The notes beneath the pieces are model-generated. The model was not told the DNA's origin. It was given only the letters and a program-made list of their open reading frames with translations, and made no database searches. A program made the position numbers and the translations under genes. From contig WFMZ01000030.1 in assembly GCA_015484555.1 (NCBI GenBank), positions 18,547 to 82,546 on the forward strand: a stretch of DNA of 64,000 nucleotides. The letters are read 5' to 3'. This stretch comes from Hydrogenovibrio sp. Its GTDB lineage: Bacteria; Pseudomonadota; Gammaproteobacteria; Thiomicrospirales; Thiomicrospiraceae. Below are positions 1 to 8,592 of this stretch, one piece after another. How positions within the stretch are numbered: the first letter of the stretch is position 1; every line of letters begins with the position of its first letter.

Positions 1-1
1 C

Positions 2-207
2 TTCGGTGCTTTAGTTTAGGCAAGTTTTTTAACTGTCTTGCTATCTTATCTCGCATCCATTTCTTAGCCCTCATAGATTTAAAGAGATCTTTTTAATATA
101 AGCTTCGCCCAATCCAGATTAAAAGTAGTTTTCCCTAGGTTTTTAATGTTTTGAGGCACAGCATAATCTCTAGCATTGCTTCTATTTTTTGGATGAAGTT
201 TTACTAC
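2..207 (-). pseudogene. Possible decayed coding remnants at left edge
   Basis: On the minus strand a 42-codon frame (207 down to a TAA at 79-81) has no start codon. It reads like protein and contains VVKLHPKNRSN, which resembles the HP motif of sialyltransferase-like enzymes. A second open frame in another phase starts with ATG at 74 and runs off the left edge (MRAKKWMRDK and so on). Neither has a ribosome binding site. They may be one old gene broken by a frameshift, or chance. I do not recognise a family with any certainty. Confidence 0.22.
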
Positions 208-289
208 CTAATAAGACAAATTTTAAGTCAATTAGACCTGTTTTGAATAAAAATAATAATAATACATTTTACTTTCGTTAAAAACTAAG

Positions 290-307
290 AAAGTCCTCTA
301 GGGCTTT
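290..307 (-). terminator. Hairpin downstream of the carbonic anhydrase gene
   Basis: A 7-bp stem (AAAGTCC / GGGCTTT, one G-T pair) with loop TCTA lies 29 bases past the carbonic anhydrase stop codon. A T-rich stretch follows on the minus strand but not directly, so it is only a moderate intrinsic terminator. The rest of 208-335 is AT-rich, including an AAT-type run near 249-263, and shows no gene. Confidence 0.35.
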
Positions 308-335
308 TAAAAATATGACTTCAACAATTTAATGC

Positions 336-1310
336 TTAATATAAGTCATAAGTCTCATTTGGGTCATTGTCTGCCCATGATTTTAATATTGTACGTGCGT
401 AAGGCTTTTGAATAGGTCGGTTATTTTCACCCAATAACTTCATCATTTTGGCGATTTGTGAGGCCGAAGCTTCTAAAGGACGTTGAAAGACCATCCAATA
501 GACACCTTGTGAACAAGGTGGCGTGGTTAAAGAACCGCTGTATTTATAGAAACGTTTTTCTAAAGGAAAAAACTTATTAGCATTAATTTTTGTATTTTCA
601 TAAATATGTTGTTTACCCACCTCTTTTGGTAATTTTTCTAGTATTTTTTGTAAAGCCATGTTGGGACGTCCTTCTCTAAAGATGACACCAATAACAGCTA
701 AATTTCCTTCTGCATCTTTATGTACCATATGCATTTCCATCGGGTAGTTAAAACCGTTTAACTGATGCTCTGATGGCGTATGAAAGTGAAACTGCAATAA
801 TTCATAACGGTGTTCATTAATGGTAATAAAACTACCCAGTGGATAATTAATTTGTACCGTATGACCATTATTAATGATTTTCAAAGGCGTATCTCTATAA
901 CGGACATCGAAGCCAGGTAGGCTAGTCGTACCGACCCCCGTTTGTTTTGACAGATTGACCGGTGATTGATTTTTACCCGTTTTACAGGTTGAATAATCTG
1001 CCGTAAGCTCACCCCAATAAGCAGGACCTTCTGCACCCGCATAGCTCCAATGAGGTTTATGTACCTTGTCATGCCCCACCTGTTTTTTATGTTTCTCAAC
1101 CTTTTTCTCCGCCTGTAGCGTGGCTTGCTTAGCTTGTACTTCTTTTTTTTCTTTTTTCATTTCACCGCCCAAATCTAACAAGGCAGATCCATTAGAAACC
1201 GTTTTCTTATGTGGGGGGGCACCATGGGCATCAGATGAAGCATAGACTGAACCATGACCCAGTAAAAATAAACTGGTGAATATGGCCAATAAAAAGTGTG
1301 TCAATTTCAT
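336..1310 (-). CDS. Secreted alpha-type carbonic anhydrase
   Basis: Zinc enzyme interconverting CO2 and bicarbonate, predicted periplasmic. Residues 1-25 are a signal peptide (hydrophobic core, then YASS). Residues 45-85 are a Lys/Glu-rich linker, and the alpha-CA domain runs from about residue 86 to the end. Zinc ligands are H175 and H177 (in QFHFHTPSEH) and H194 (in EMHMVH). H150 in NNGH is the usual proton shuttle. The TTPPC motif and C109 fit the conserved disulfide of secreted bacterial enzymes. The minus-strand sequence AGGAACG upstream of ATG 1310 is a good ribosome binding site. The family assignment is secure; a role in supplying inorganic carbon to an autotroph is inferred. The charged linker is longer than in most bacterial members. 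Confidence 0.95.
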   Translation of the reverse strand: MKLTHFLLAIFTSLFLLGHGSVYASSDAHGAPPHKKTVSNGSALLDLGGEMKKEKKEVQAKQATLQAEKKVEKHKKQVGHDKVHKPHWSYAGAEGPAYWGELTADYSTCKTGKNQSPVNLSKQTGVGTTSLPGFDVRYRDTPLKIINNGHTVQINYPLGSFITINEHRYELLQFHFHTPSEHQLNGFNYPMEMHMVHKDAEGNLAVIGVIFREGRPNMALQKILEKLPKEVGKQHIYENTKINANKFFPLEKRFYKYSGSLTTPPCSQGVYWMVFQRPLEASASQIAKMMKLLGENNRPIQKPYARTILKSWADNDPNETYDLY

Positions 1311-1368
1311 GTTATTTTCGTTCCTAAAAATTCGATATACAGTGAGCTAAGCAATTAATAAACCAATG

Positions 1369-2301
1369 TTAAGCATTCATTCGGCTGTCTAACAATTCCT
1401 GAAAAACATCTAATTCTGATTTTTGAATGGCAAATACGCCTTCGCCCCCATTCTCAAAACCGAACCAATACAAAGGTAGTTCAGGGTAAACCTGCTCCAT
1501 AAAATATTGTGATACACCTACCTCGACAATTAAGGTACCTTGATCGGTTAAATGCTCTGCTGCTTGTGCCAAAATAATGCGCACCAAGTCCAGACCATCA
1601 TCACCCGCAGCCAAGCCCATTTCAGGCTCTTGCTGAAACTCTTCTGGCAAGGCATCCATTTCAATCTTATCGACATAAGGTGGGTTAGACACAATCAAGT
1701 CGTACTTTTTACCTTTCAACTCGGTAAATAAGTCTGACTCAATCACAGTGGCAACCTCTTCTAAATGATAGTGTTCAATATTTTGCTGAGCAACCATCAA
1801 GGCATCTGCCGATAAATCGACTAAATCAACCTGTGCATTTGGGCAAGCCTGTAAACTGGCAATACCAATACAACCTGAACCCGTACACATATCTAAAATA
1901 TACGACACGGCTTCTGGCTTAACCCAAGGCTCGTAGTTGTGGGCAATTAATTCTGCAATAGGAGAACGAGGCACTAAGGTGTTTTCATTTACCTTAAACT
2001 TCAACCCTGCAAACCAAGCCTCACCCGTTAAATAAGCGGTGGGTTTACGGCTTTCAATTCGTTGCTTAAACAGTTCCGTAATACAGTCTTTTTCAAAATG
2101 GGTTAACCTAGAGGAAAATAGATATTCAGGCGACTCACAAGAAAGGTTTAAGGCAAAAAATACCAGCGTTTTAGCCTCATCAAAGGCATTATCTGTACCA
2201 TGCCCAAAAAATAAATTACCTTGCTGGAACAAAGTGCCGCCCCAACGAATGAAATCGGTAACACTTTCCAAACCTTCGTATTGATAGTTAATGTTTGACA
2301 T
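1369..2301 (-). CDS. prmB: Ribosomal protein uL3 glutamine methyltransferase PrmB
   Basis: SAM-dependent N5-glutamine methyltransferase acting on ribosomal protein L3. The 310-residue length equals that of the E. coli enzyme. The SAM-binding motif DMCTGSGCIG is followed by the signature SNPPYVDK, where NPPY contacts the target glutamine amide. The N-terminal 90 residues form the usual helical substrate domain. HemK/PrmC is the main alternative, but PrmC is shorter (about 280 residues) and lacks this N-terminal type. A GAGAG-rich site precedes ATG 2301. The gene lies 24 bases after mog and 58 bases before the carbonic anhydrase on the same strand. Confidence 0.93.
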   Translation of the reverse strand: MSNINYQYEGLESVTDFIRWGGTLFQQGNLFFGHGTDNAFDEAKTLVFFALNLSCESPEYLFSSRLTHFEKDCITELFKQRIESRKPTAYLTGEAWFAGLKFKVNENTLVPRSPIAELIAHNYEPWVKPEAVSYILDMCTGSGCIGIASLQACPNAQVDLVDLSADALMVAQQNIEHYHLEEVATVIESDLFTELKGKKYDLIVSNPPYVDKIEMDALPEEFQQEPEMGLAAGDDGLDLVRIILAQAAEHLTDQGTLIVEVGVSQYFMEQVYPELPLYWFGFENGGEGVFAIQKSELDVFQELLDSRMNA

Positions 2302-2325
2302 GTTTTATTTCTCTCTCAGCAAATT

Positions 2326-2871
2326 TTAGCTAGGTTTTTTGGCATGTTTAGGGCGAAAAGCTTTCACAAACTGTTCATCTGTTTCTAGGTAGTCGCCTTC
2401 AATTAAATCAATACAATAAGGAACGGCAGGGAAAACAGCTTCTAAACACTCCCCAATAGCCGAAGGCTTACCAGGCAAGTTAATAATTAAAGCACTACCA
2501 CGTGTGCCCGCAATTTGACGAGACAAAATGGCGGTGGGTACATATTGTAAAGAAACCGCACGCATTTGCTCTGCAAAGCCATCTAACACCTTATCGCAAA
2601 CCGCTAAGGTAGCTTCTGGTGTCACATCTCTTTTTGAAGGGCCCGTTCCGCCCGTGGTAACCACCAGGCAGCAACCTTCGTTATCAATCAAATCAATCAG
2701 CGTTTTTTCAATGGTGGCTTGGTCATCTTCAATTACATGAGCAACGGGTGTCCAGTCACTGACCAATGCCTTGGCTATCCAAGCTTGCATAGCAGGTCCA
2801 CCTAAATCTTCATATTCACCACGGCTGGCTCGGTCTGAAACGGTTATAAATCCAATTTTTGCGTTGCTCAT
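2326..2871 (-). CDS. mog: Molybdopterin adenylyltransferase (MogA type)
   Basis: Adenylates molybdopterin before molybdenum insertion in molybdenum cofactor synthesis. Visible motifs are the N-terminal GFITVSDRASRGEYEDLGG, VVTTGGTGPSKRDVTPEAT (MPT binding) and INLPGKPSA. I chose ATG 2871 rather than 2946 because AAGGAAG lies just upstream and MSNAKIGFITVSD matches the family's N terminus; this gives 181 residues. It lies 24 bases upstream of prmB. Its presence implies molybdoenzymes elsewhere in the genome. The 5' region is shared with the divergent HD-GYP gene and holds one copy of the dispersed repeat. Confidence 0.92.
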   Translation of the reverse strand: MSNAKIGFITVSDRASRGEYEDLGGPAMQAWIAKALVSDWTPVAHVIEDDQATIEKTLIDLIDNEGCCLVVTTGGTGPSKRDVTPEATLAVCDKVLDGFAEQMRAVSLQYVPTAILSRQIAGTRGSALIINLPGKPSAIGECLEAVFPAVPYCIDLIEGDYLETDEQFVKAFRPKHAKKPS

Positions 2872-2986
2872 ATCACTTCCTTTTATCATTGCGGTAATTT
2901 TAGCTGAATTTAAAATGAAATGGGCAGAATGCATGGCTTTTGCCAAGAGCAGGTATTCCTATCGACGTGAAAAGCTTTTCAAACCT

Positions 2987-3004
2987 AAAAATCGCCAGGG
3001 GTGG
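2987..3004 (+). repeat. Dispersed 18-nt repeat, copy 1
   Basis: Exact match to the core AAAAATCGCCAGGGGTGG, flanked by AAACCT and GTATA. It lies in the divergent intergenic space between mog and the HD-GYP gene, the only copy in a divergent promoter region. Confidence 0.85.
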
Positions 3005-3077
3005 GTATAAGATTTGACTCAATGTTTTCTGAACGCTAAAGTACACTATTCCTCTAAATAGATTAACAAGGTTAAAT

Positions 3078-4325
3078 ATGCCTAACATTCATCAAAATAT
3101 AGAGCAGAAACTACTAAAAATAGTATTATTTGCCACTCTTCTGATTTCACTTATTACAGGAACAGCTATTTTCTTTTATGAGCGGGAAGCATTAGAAGAC
3201 AAAGCCATTCAAATTACAGATACCTTGATTCATAAAACCTTTGAAAATGGTCATGTACAAGGGTTAATTCAGAATAAACAACAACTGAAAGCATTTTTAA
3301 ATAAAACGGTAAAAGGTCAATTTAAGTATATAGAAATTTATGATAAAAAAGGGCGAAGTCTTGCCGAGTCCATTAGCACAGATGACTCTGTTCCGACTAT
3401 CCTTCAAAACTATCAAGAAGATAAAAACAATCATGATATAAATCGGGCTACTCGCTACCGGACTTACTATATTGGCGATGATATGTATGTTCAAATTTTC
3501 GTCAATATATCATACGGTCATGCAGAAGTTATTTATGAGATTCCAGAATATATTTACCAGCTAATGCAACAGAGTATTATGCACTCTATTATTATTGCTA
3601 TTCTAGCGGTTCTCTTTACGGCCATGATTCTTTACCCTTTGGTCAAGCAGCTTGTAAACAGCATTCAACAAAATGAACAAGAAATTTTACAATCTAACGT
3701 GGACATGCTGTCCTTAATTGGAGCCGCCATTGCCAAAAGAGATTCTGATACAGACGAACATAACTTCAGAGTAACCCTCTATGCCTTAAAATTAGCGGAA
3801 GCACTTAAACTGCCCAAAACAGATTGCCAAGAACTTATCAAAGGAGCTTTTGTACATGACATCGGCAAAATAGCCATTCCTGATGCCATTTTATTGAAGC
3901 CTGGTAAACTCGATGAAGCTGAATTTGAAATAATGAAAAGCCATGTTTCGGAAGGGGCTGACATTGTACGAGAGGTTAAGTGGTTAGAAAGTGCACAAAA
4001 TGTAGTGCACTACCACCATGAAAAATATGATGGCACAGGCTACCTAACAGGGTTAAAGGGAGAGGAAATCCCTCTATCAGCTAGGATTTTTACCATTGTA
4101 GATGTTTTTGATGCATTAAACTCCAACCGCCCATACAAAAAAGCATTTACACTGGAAGAAACTATTCATATTTTAGAGGAAGGAATCGGCTCGCACTTTG
4201 ATCCTAAGCTGATTCAGATTTTCTTGCCTATGACGCCTGATTTGTTAACTCGCTATGGCTCTATTGAACGTCCAGCCCTACGCTTAGAGCTCATAAAAGA
4301 AGTTCAACACTACTTTAAAGCTTAG
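3078..4325 (+). CDS. Membrane HD-GYP phosphodiesterase
   Basis: Probable cyclic-di-GMP phosphodiesterase with an extracytoplasmic sensor. A transmembrane helix lies near residues 13-32, a PDC/CACHE-like sensor region at about 33-170, a second helix near 170-192, and the HD-GYP domain at about 210-395. HD motif: FVHDIGK, preceded by DEHNFRVT. The GYP segment reads HHEKYDGTGYLTGLKGEEIPL, so the Pro of GYP is Leu. The metal-binding HHE and the DxG residues remain. AAGGTTAA precedes ATG 3078. There is no GGDEF domain. The exact substrate and signal cannot be told from sequence. Confidence 0.9.
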   Translation: MPNIHQNIEQKLLKIVLFATLLISLITGTAIFFYEREALEDKAIQITDTLIHKTFENGHVQGLIQNKQQLKAFLNKTVKGQFKYIEIYDKKGRSLAESISTDDSVPTILQNYQEDKNNHDINRATRYRTYYIGDDMYVQIFVNISYGHAEVIYEIPEYIYQLMQQSIMHSIIIAILAVLFTAMILYPLVKQLVNSIQQNEQEILQSNVDMLSLIGAAIAKRDSDTDEHNFRVTLYALKLAEALKLPKTDCQELIKGAFVHDIGKIAIPDAILLKPGKLDEAEFEIMKSHVSEGADIVREVKWLESAQNVVHYHHEKYDGTGYLTGLKGEEIPLSARIFTIVDVFDALNSNRPYKKAFTLEETIHILEEGIGSHFDPKLIQIFLPMTPDLLTRYGSIERPALRLELIKEVQHYFKA

Positions 4326-4460
4326 TTAACTTTAAACACTCATACTAAAGCCATTAGCATTTACTTATACCCTTGATAAAATTAATGCTAAACGCCTGGC
4401 ATTATTTAATGGATAATGTGCGCATTAATAAAAAGTTCATTTGTAGAACAGGGTGATGAC

Positions 4461-5651
4461 ATGTATTTTTTCCATAGAGCTTTCCGTCCATTTTTCTTAG
4501 GGGCCACCCTATTATCAGTTATTTTGATGTTTGTTTGGTGGATAAGCTTTAATACCATGATGATGCCTGGCAGCCCTGTTTTGTTTAAGTTTTCAGGTGT
4601 TTCACCTGTTAATTGGCATGCTCATGAAATGATATTTGGCTATGCACTAGCTACCGTCTCAGGATTTTTACTCACCGCCGTTTTAAACTGGACGCATCAA
4701 AATACCGCTTCAGGCAAGCCATTAGCTTTAGTTTTTATTTTATGGCTAGCCGCTCGCATAGGCTTTATTGTTGATCTACCTTTAGAGTGGGTTGCTATAC
4801 TAGATTTGGGCTTTACCTTGGGCTTATTTTTACTTTTTTTTATACCTATTTATATTGCTAAGGAATGGAAGCAACTAGGCTTAGCCTCTAAATTCTTACT
4901 ACTGGTTATCACTAACACCTTGTTTTATGCGAATAGTTTAGACTTACTACCTGCTAGCTGGGGCGATATTGGCAAGCAAACCTTAATTGCCAGCTTATTC
5001 TTAGTGCTGGCCATTAACATCACCATGTTAAGGAGACTTACGCCATTCTTTACCGAAAAAGCTTTAGGCCTGCCCGCCTTTAAAGCTAGCAAGCTATTAG
5101 ATGGCTTATCTTTATTTGGTTTTTTCTTTTTACTCGTTGCCATTGTATTTTTGCCTAACAGCTTACCCGTCGCCATTTTGGCATTTTCGCTTGGGCTAGT
5201 GCATGTTATTCGCTTAAAAAGCTGGTATCACGCTAAAATTTGGTCGGTTATTTTACTGTGGCCATTGCATGTTTCCTATGCCTTCTTCGCTCTCGGCATG
5301 TTTTTATACGGCTTTGTTAATTTACACTGGTTAGATGAAAGCATTGCGTTACACAGCTTAGCGGCCGGAGGGGTTGGCTTATTGTGCTCTTCCATCTTGG
5401 CTCGTATTTCTTTAGGGCACTCTAATCGTAACGTCTTCAATCCACCTAAAGGAGTGGTTTTGGTGTTTATTTTGCTCACTATCACCGCCCTTATTCGAAT
5501 CATTATGCCCGTCATTTCACCCGAGCACTATACACTTTGGATCAACCTAAGTCAGGGAGGGTGGTTAATCAGCTTTACCTTACTCAGCATCCTGTATTTT
5601 AAGATACTGGCTTGGCCGCCTGAGCCTAAACATAATGGTAACTTCTTTTAG
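4461..5651 (+). CDS. nnrS: NnrS family multi-pass haem/copper membrane protein
   Basis: NnrS proteins are about 12-helix membrane proteins tied to nitric oxide stress tolerance and nitrogen oxide respiration. The family signature FHRAFRPFFLGA is at the N terminus, NWHAHEMIFGYA follows near residue 50 (likely haem/copper ligand histidines), and RRLTPFFTEKA sits midway. Hydrophobic helices cover most of the rest. An upstream ATG (4416) would add 15 residues, but ATG 4461 has AGGGTGA before it and places the signature at the family's usual position. The gene stands alone between the HD-GYP gene and lon. No NO reductase genes are visible. Confidence 0.9.
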   Translation: MYFFHRAFRPFFLGATLLSVILMFVWWISFNTMMMPGSPVLFKFSGVSPVNWHAHEMIFGYALATVSGFLLTAVLNWTHQNTASGKPLALVFILWLAARIGFIVDLPLEWVAILDLGFTLGLFLLFFIPIYIAKEWKQLGLASKFLLLVITNTLFYANSLDLLPASWGDIGKQTLIASLFLVLAINITMLRRLTPFFTEKALGLPAFKASKLLDGLSLFGFFFLLVAIVFLPNSLPVAILAFSLGLVHVIRLKSWYHAKIWSVILLWPLHVSYAFFALGMFLYGFVNLHWLDESIALHSLAAGGVGLLCSSILARISLGHSNRNVFNPPKGVVLVFILLTITALIRIIMPVISPEHYTLWINLSQGGWLISFTLLSILYFKILAWPPEPKHNGNFF

Positions 5652-5663
5652 TTTAGGCTTGCC

Positions 5664-5691
5664 CTTGAAGAAATAAAATTTGCCCTCATAT
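5664..5691 (+). promoter_or_regulatory. Sigma-32-like heat-shock promoter for lon
   Basis: CTTGAAG, 13 bases, then CCTCATAT. The known sigma-32 consensus is CTTGAAA, N13-17, CCCCATnT. Each element has one mismatch and the spacing is standard. It ends 22 bases before the lon ATG, which fits lon being a heat-shock gene in proteobacteria. Confidence 0.6.
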
Positions 5692-5713
5692 AGCTCTTTC
5701 AAAATAATAAAAA

Positions 5714-8422
5714 ATGAGCACTATGAGCGACCAAAACACACAACTTGACCCTGAAGATATTGAGCTAATTGAAGTTAAAGAAACACAACCTTCAACTGAC
5801 TCGCCTAAAGAAGATCAAGTTGACTCACTGGAAATATTAGAAACCCTAAATACTGAAACCACAACGCCTACTGAAGCGGATGCTATTTCCCAAGCAAATG
5901 CAGAGGATAGTGGCCCGCTAGACAATACGTTTGATGGAGGTCCTATTGAAATTATTGTCGATGGCGAATTGACTATTGATAAAGAAGCGCTGGCGGCTAA
6001 AATTGAACAAAGTATTGGCGACTTAATTAAAGTTAAAAAAACCAACCCTACCCAACTCTTCTTACTACCTGTGAAAGATCGCCCTTTCTTCCCTGGCCAA
6101 ACCTTACCTGTGATGCTCAATAAAGAAATGTGGGAAAAAACCATTCGCAAGGCCATAGACACTAAACAAAAGTTTATTGGTATTATTTTTGTCAATACCG
6201 AGGATCACCATTTAGCCACTACCGATGACTTTGCTAAAACAGGAACACTGGTTCGTATCCATGATCCAAAATTCAAAGAAGACCACATTCAAATCATTGC
6301 AGAAGGGATTGCACGCTTCCAAATTAGCGACTGGATTTCAGATGAAGAACCTTATCAAGCCAAAGTAACCTACCCTAAAAATATTGAAACGGGTTCGGAA
6401 ACAGAAAATAAAGCTTATGCCTTGGCGATTATGAATGCCTTTAAAGAGCTATTGCCTTTAAACCCGCTTTACAGCGAAGAGCTAAAGTTTTTCTTAAACC
6501 GTTACAGCGCAACCGATGCGGAGCACCTGGCTGATTTTGCTGCCAGCTTAACCACCGCTGACAACCATAAGTTACAAGATGTTTTAGATACGTTAAACCT
6601 AATTGAACGTTTGGAAAAAGTGCAAAAACTCTTCCAAGAAGAACTAGAAGTCACCAAAATTCAATTCAATATTCGTGAACGTGTCGACATTAAAATAAGT
6701 GATCAGCAACATGAATACTTTTTGCGCCAACAGTTGAAAGAAATTCAAAAAGAATTAGGCATCACAAAGGATGACCGAACCGCTGATGCAGATAAATTTC
6801 AAGAACGTTTACAGAAACTAACCCTTAGCGATGAAGCACAAAAGAAAGCCGATGAAGAGCTCGATAAAATTTCAGTGCTTGACCCACAATCGCCAGAATA
6901 TGGTGTGGCTAGAAACTGGCTAGACTGGTTAAGCCAATTACCTTGGCAACAGTTTTCAAAAGATAAGCTCAACCTAAAACGTGCTAAAAAAATACTAGAC
7001 AAAGGCCATGATGGGCTAGACGACGTAAAAAATCGTATTTTAGAATTCTTAGCCGTCGGTGCTTTAAAAGGTGAAATTTCAGGGTCTATTATTTGCCTAG
7101 TGGGACCACCAGGGGTGGGTAAAACTTCTATCGGTAAATCTATTGCCGACACCATGGGGCGTAAGTTTTACCGTTTTTCAGTAGGTGGCATGCGAGATGA
7201 AGCCGAAATTAAAGGGCACAGACGCACCTATATTGGCGCCATGCCAGGTAAATTCATTCAAGCATTGAAGGGCTGTCAAACGGCCAACCCCGTTATTATG
7301 CTAGATGAAATTGATAAAATTGGCTCTTCTTACCAAGGAGACCCTGCATCAGCCTTGCTTGAAGTGCTGGACCCTGAACAAAATAATGAGTTCATAGACC
7401 ATTACATGGACGTTGGCTTTGACCTTTCTAAAGTGGTTTTTATTTGTACGGCGAATACCTTAGATAGTATTCCTGCACCTTTATTAGACAGGATGGAAGT
7501 CATTCGTTTGTCGGGTTACATTACGGAAGAAAAGGTGCAAATTGCCAAGCATCACTTACTGCCAAACTTATTAGATGATGTGGGGCTGACCAAGCAACAA
7601 ATTAAATTTACACCCGCAACCATCAAGCACTTAATTGACGGCTATGCTCGTGAAGCGGGTGTGCGTAATTTAAAGAAACAGCTGGCTAAGATCATTCGTA
7701 AATTAGCCGTTAAATTTGTGACCAAAAATTTAAAAGAAAAAACGGTTCATGTTAATGACTTAGAAAATTTATTAGGGCAACCACGCTTTACCCCTGAAAA
7801 AACCAACCAACAGCTAGGCACCGTTACCGGCTTAGCTTGGACATCAATGGGAGGCGCAACCCTGACCATTGAAGCCAGCAGAGTACATACGCATAGCCGT
7901 GGTTTAAAGCTTTCAGGGCAACTGGGCGATGTCATGCAAGAGTCTGCCGGCATTGCCTACAGTTTTCTTACCGCCAACCTAAGCAAGTATAAAGCGGACC
8001 CAAACTTTTTCGATAAGGCATTCGTTCACCTACACGTACCTGATGGCGCTACACCAAAAGATGGCCCTAGTGCAGGTGTCACCCTTGCTACCGCCCTACT
8101 ATCTTTGGCTAGAGGAGAAGCTATTAAGCAACCCCTTGCCATGACGGGAGAGCTTAGCTTAACTGGCCAAGTTTTACCTGTTGGCGGTATTCGTGAGAAG
8201 GTCATTGCGGCTAAACGTATTGGTATTAAAATGTTGATTATTCCAGAAGAAAATAAGAAAGATTTTGATGAATTACCTGACTATCTAAAAGAAGGCATGA
8301 ACATGCACTTTGCTAAACATTTTGATGATGTGGCCAGGTTAACCTTTAATGTGCGGAGCCAATCGCCTGCTCTAAAATTAGCGCAAGACTTACAAAAGCA
8401 GGAAAAAGAGAGCAAGTCTTAA
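5714..8422 (+). CDS. lon: ATP-dependent protease Lon with acidic N-terminal extension
   Basis: Cytoplasmic hexameric AAA+ protease that degrades misfolded and regulatory proteins. The Lon N domain starts near residue 115 (LFLLPVKDRPFFPGQTLPV), a coiled-coil linker spans about 320-390, Walker A is GPPGVGKTS near 464, and Walker B is PVIMLDEIDKI. The catalytic dyad is S786 in DGPSAG and K829 in GGIREK; their 43-residue spacing equals that of E. coli S679/K722. At 902 residues it is longer than the usual 780-810 because of about 100 extra N-terminal residues rich in Asp, Glu, Thr and Ser. An alternative start at 5723 has no better ribosome binding site. Confidence 0.96.
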   Translation: MSTMSDQNTQLDPEDIELIEVKETQPSTDSPKEDQVDSLEILETLNTETTTPTEADAISQANAEDSGPLDNTFDGGPIEIIVDGELTIDKEALAAKIEQSIGDLIKVKKTNPTQLFLLPVKDRPFFPGQTLPVMLNKEMWEKTIRKAIDTKQKFIGIIFVNTEDHHLATTDDFAKTGTLVRIHDPKFKEDHIQIIAEGIARFQISDWISDEEPYQAKVTYPKNIETGSETENKAYALAIMNAFKELLPLNPLYSEELKFFLNRYSATDAEHLADFAASLTTADNHKLQDVLDTLNLIERLEKVQKLFQEELEVTKIQFNIRERVDIKISDQQHEYFLRQQLKEIQKELGITKDDRTADADKFQERLQKLTLSDEAQKKADEELDKISVLDPQSPEYGVARNWLDWLSQLPWQQFSKDKLNLKRAKKILDKGHDGLDDVKNRILEFLAVGALKGEISGSIICLVGPPGVGKTSIGKSIADTMGRKFYRFSVGGMRDEAEIKGHRRTYIGAMPGKFIQALKGCQTANPVIMLDEIDKIGSSYQGDPASALLEVLDPEQNNEFIDHYMDVGFDLSKVVFICTANTLDSIPAPLLDRMEVIRLSGYITEEKVQIAKHHLLPNLLDDVGLTKQQIKFTPATIKHLIDGYAREAGVRNLKKQLAKIIRKLAVKFVTKNLKEKTVHVNDLENLLGQPRFTPEKTNQQLGTVTGLAWTSMGGATLTIEASRVHTHSRGLKLSGQLGDVMQESAGIAYSFLTANLSKYKADPNFFDKAFVHLHVPDGATPKDGPSAGVTLATALLSLARGEAIKQPLAMTGELSLTGQVLPVGGIREKVIAAKRIGIKMLIIPEENKKDFDELPDYLKEGMNMHFAKHFDDVARLTFNVRSQSPALKLAQDLQKQEKESKS

Positions 8423-8524
8423 CTGGCACTCCTTTTTTCATCAACTTTCATTAAGTACAATTACGTCAGAAAATCTTTGTAGTTGCTTTATATCAATCAA
8501 AGCACTGAATTTTAGGCTTATCAG

Positions 8525-8553
8525 TTGGATAGACAGGCTAAATCCCTTAGAAT
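8525..8553 (+). promoter_or_regulatory. Sigma-70 promoter for the desaturase gene
   Basis: TTGGAT, 17 bases, TAGAAT: good matches to TTGACA/TATAAT at ideal spacing. It ends 39 bases before the desaturase ATG. The remaining 8423-8524 shows no other feature. Confidence 0.5.
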
Positions 8554-8592
8554 AGCGACATTATTTTTCATGCTCGAAGAGACTCAAAAAGA

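Noticed and set aside
7109-7118. CCAGGGGTGG inside lon, the same ten bases as the repeat core
   Set aside because: It encodes the Walker A loop PPGVGK and the flanks do not match the repeat; codon-level coincidence.
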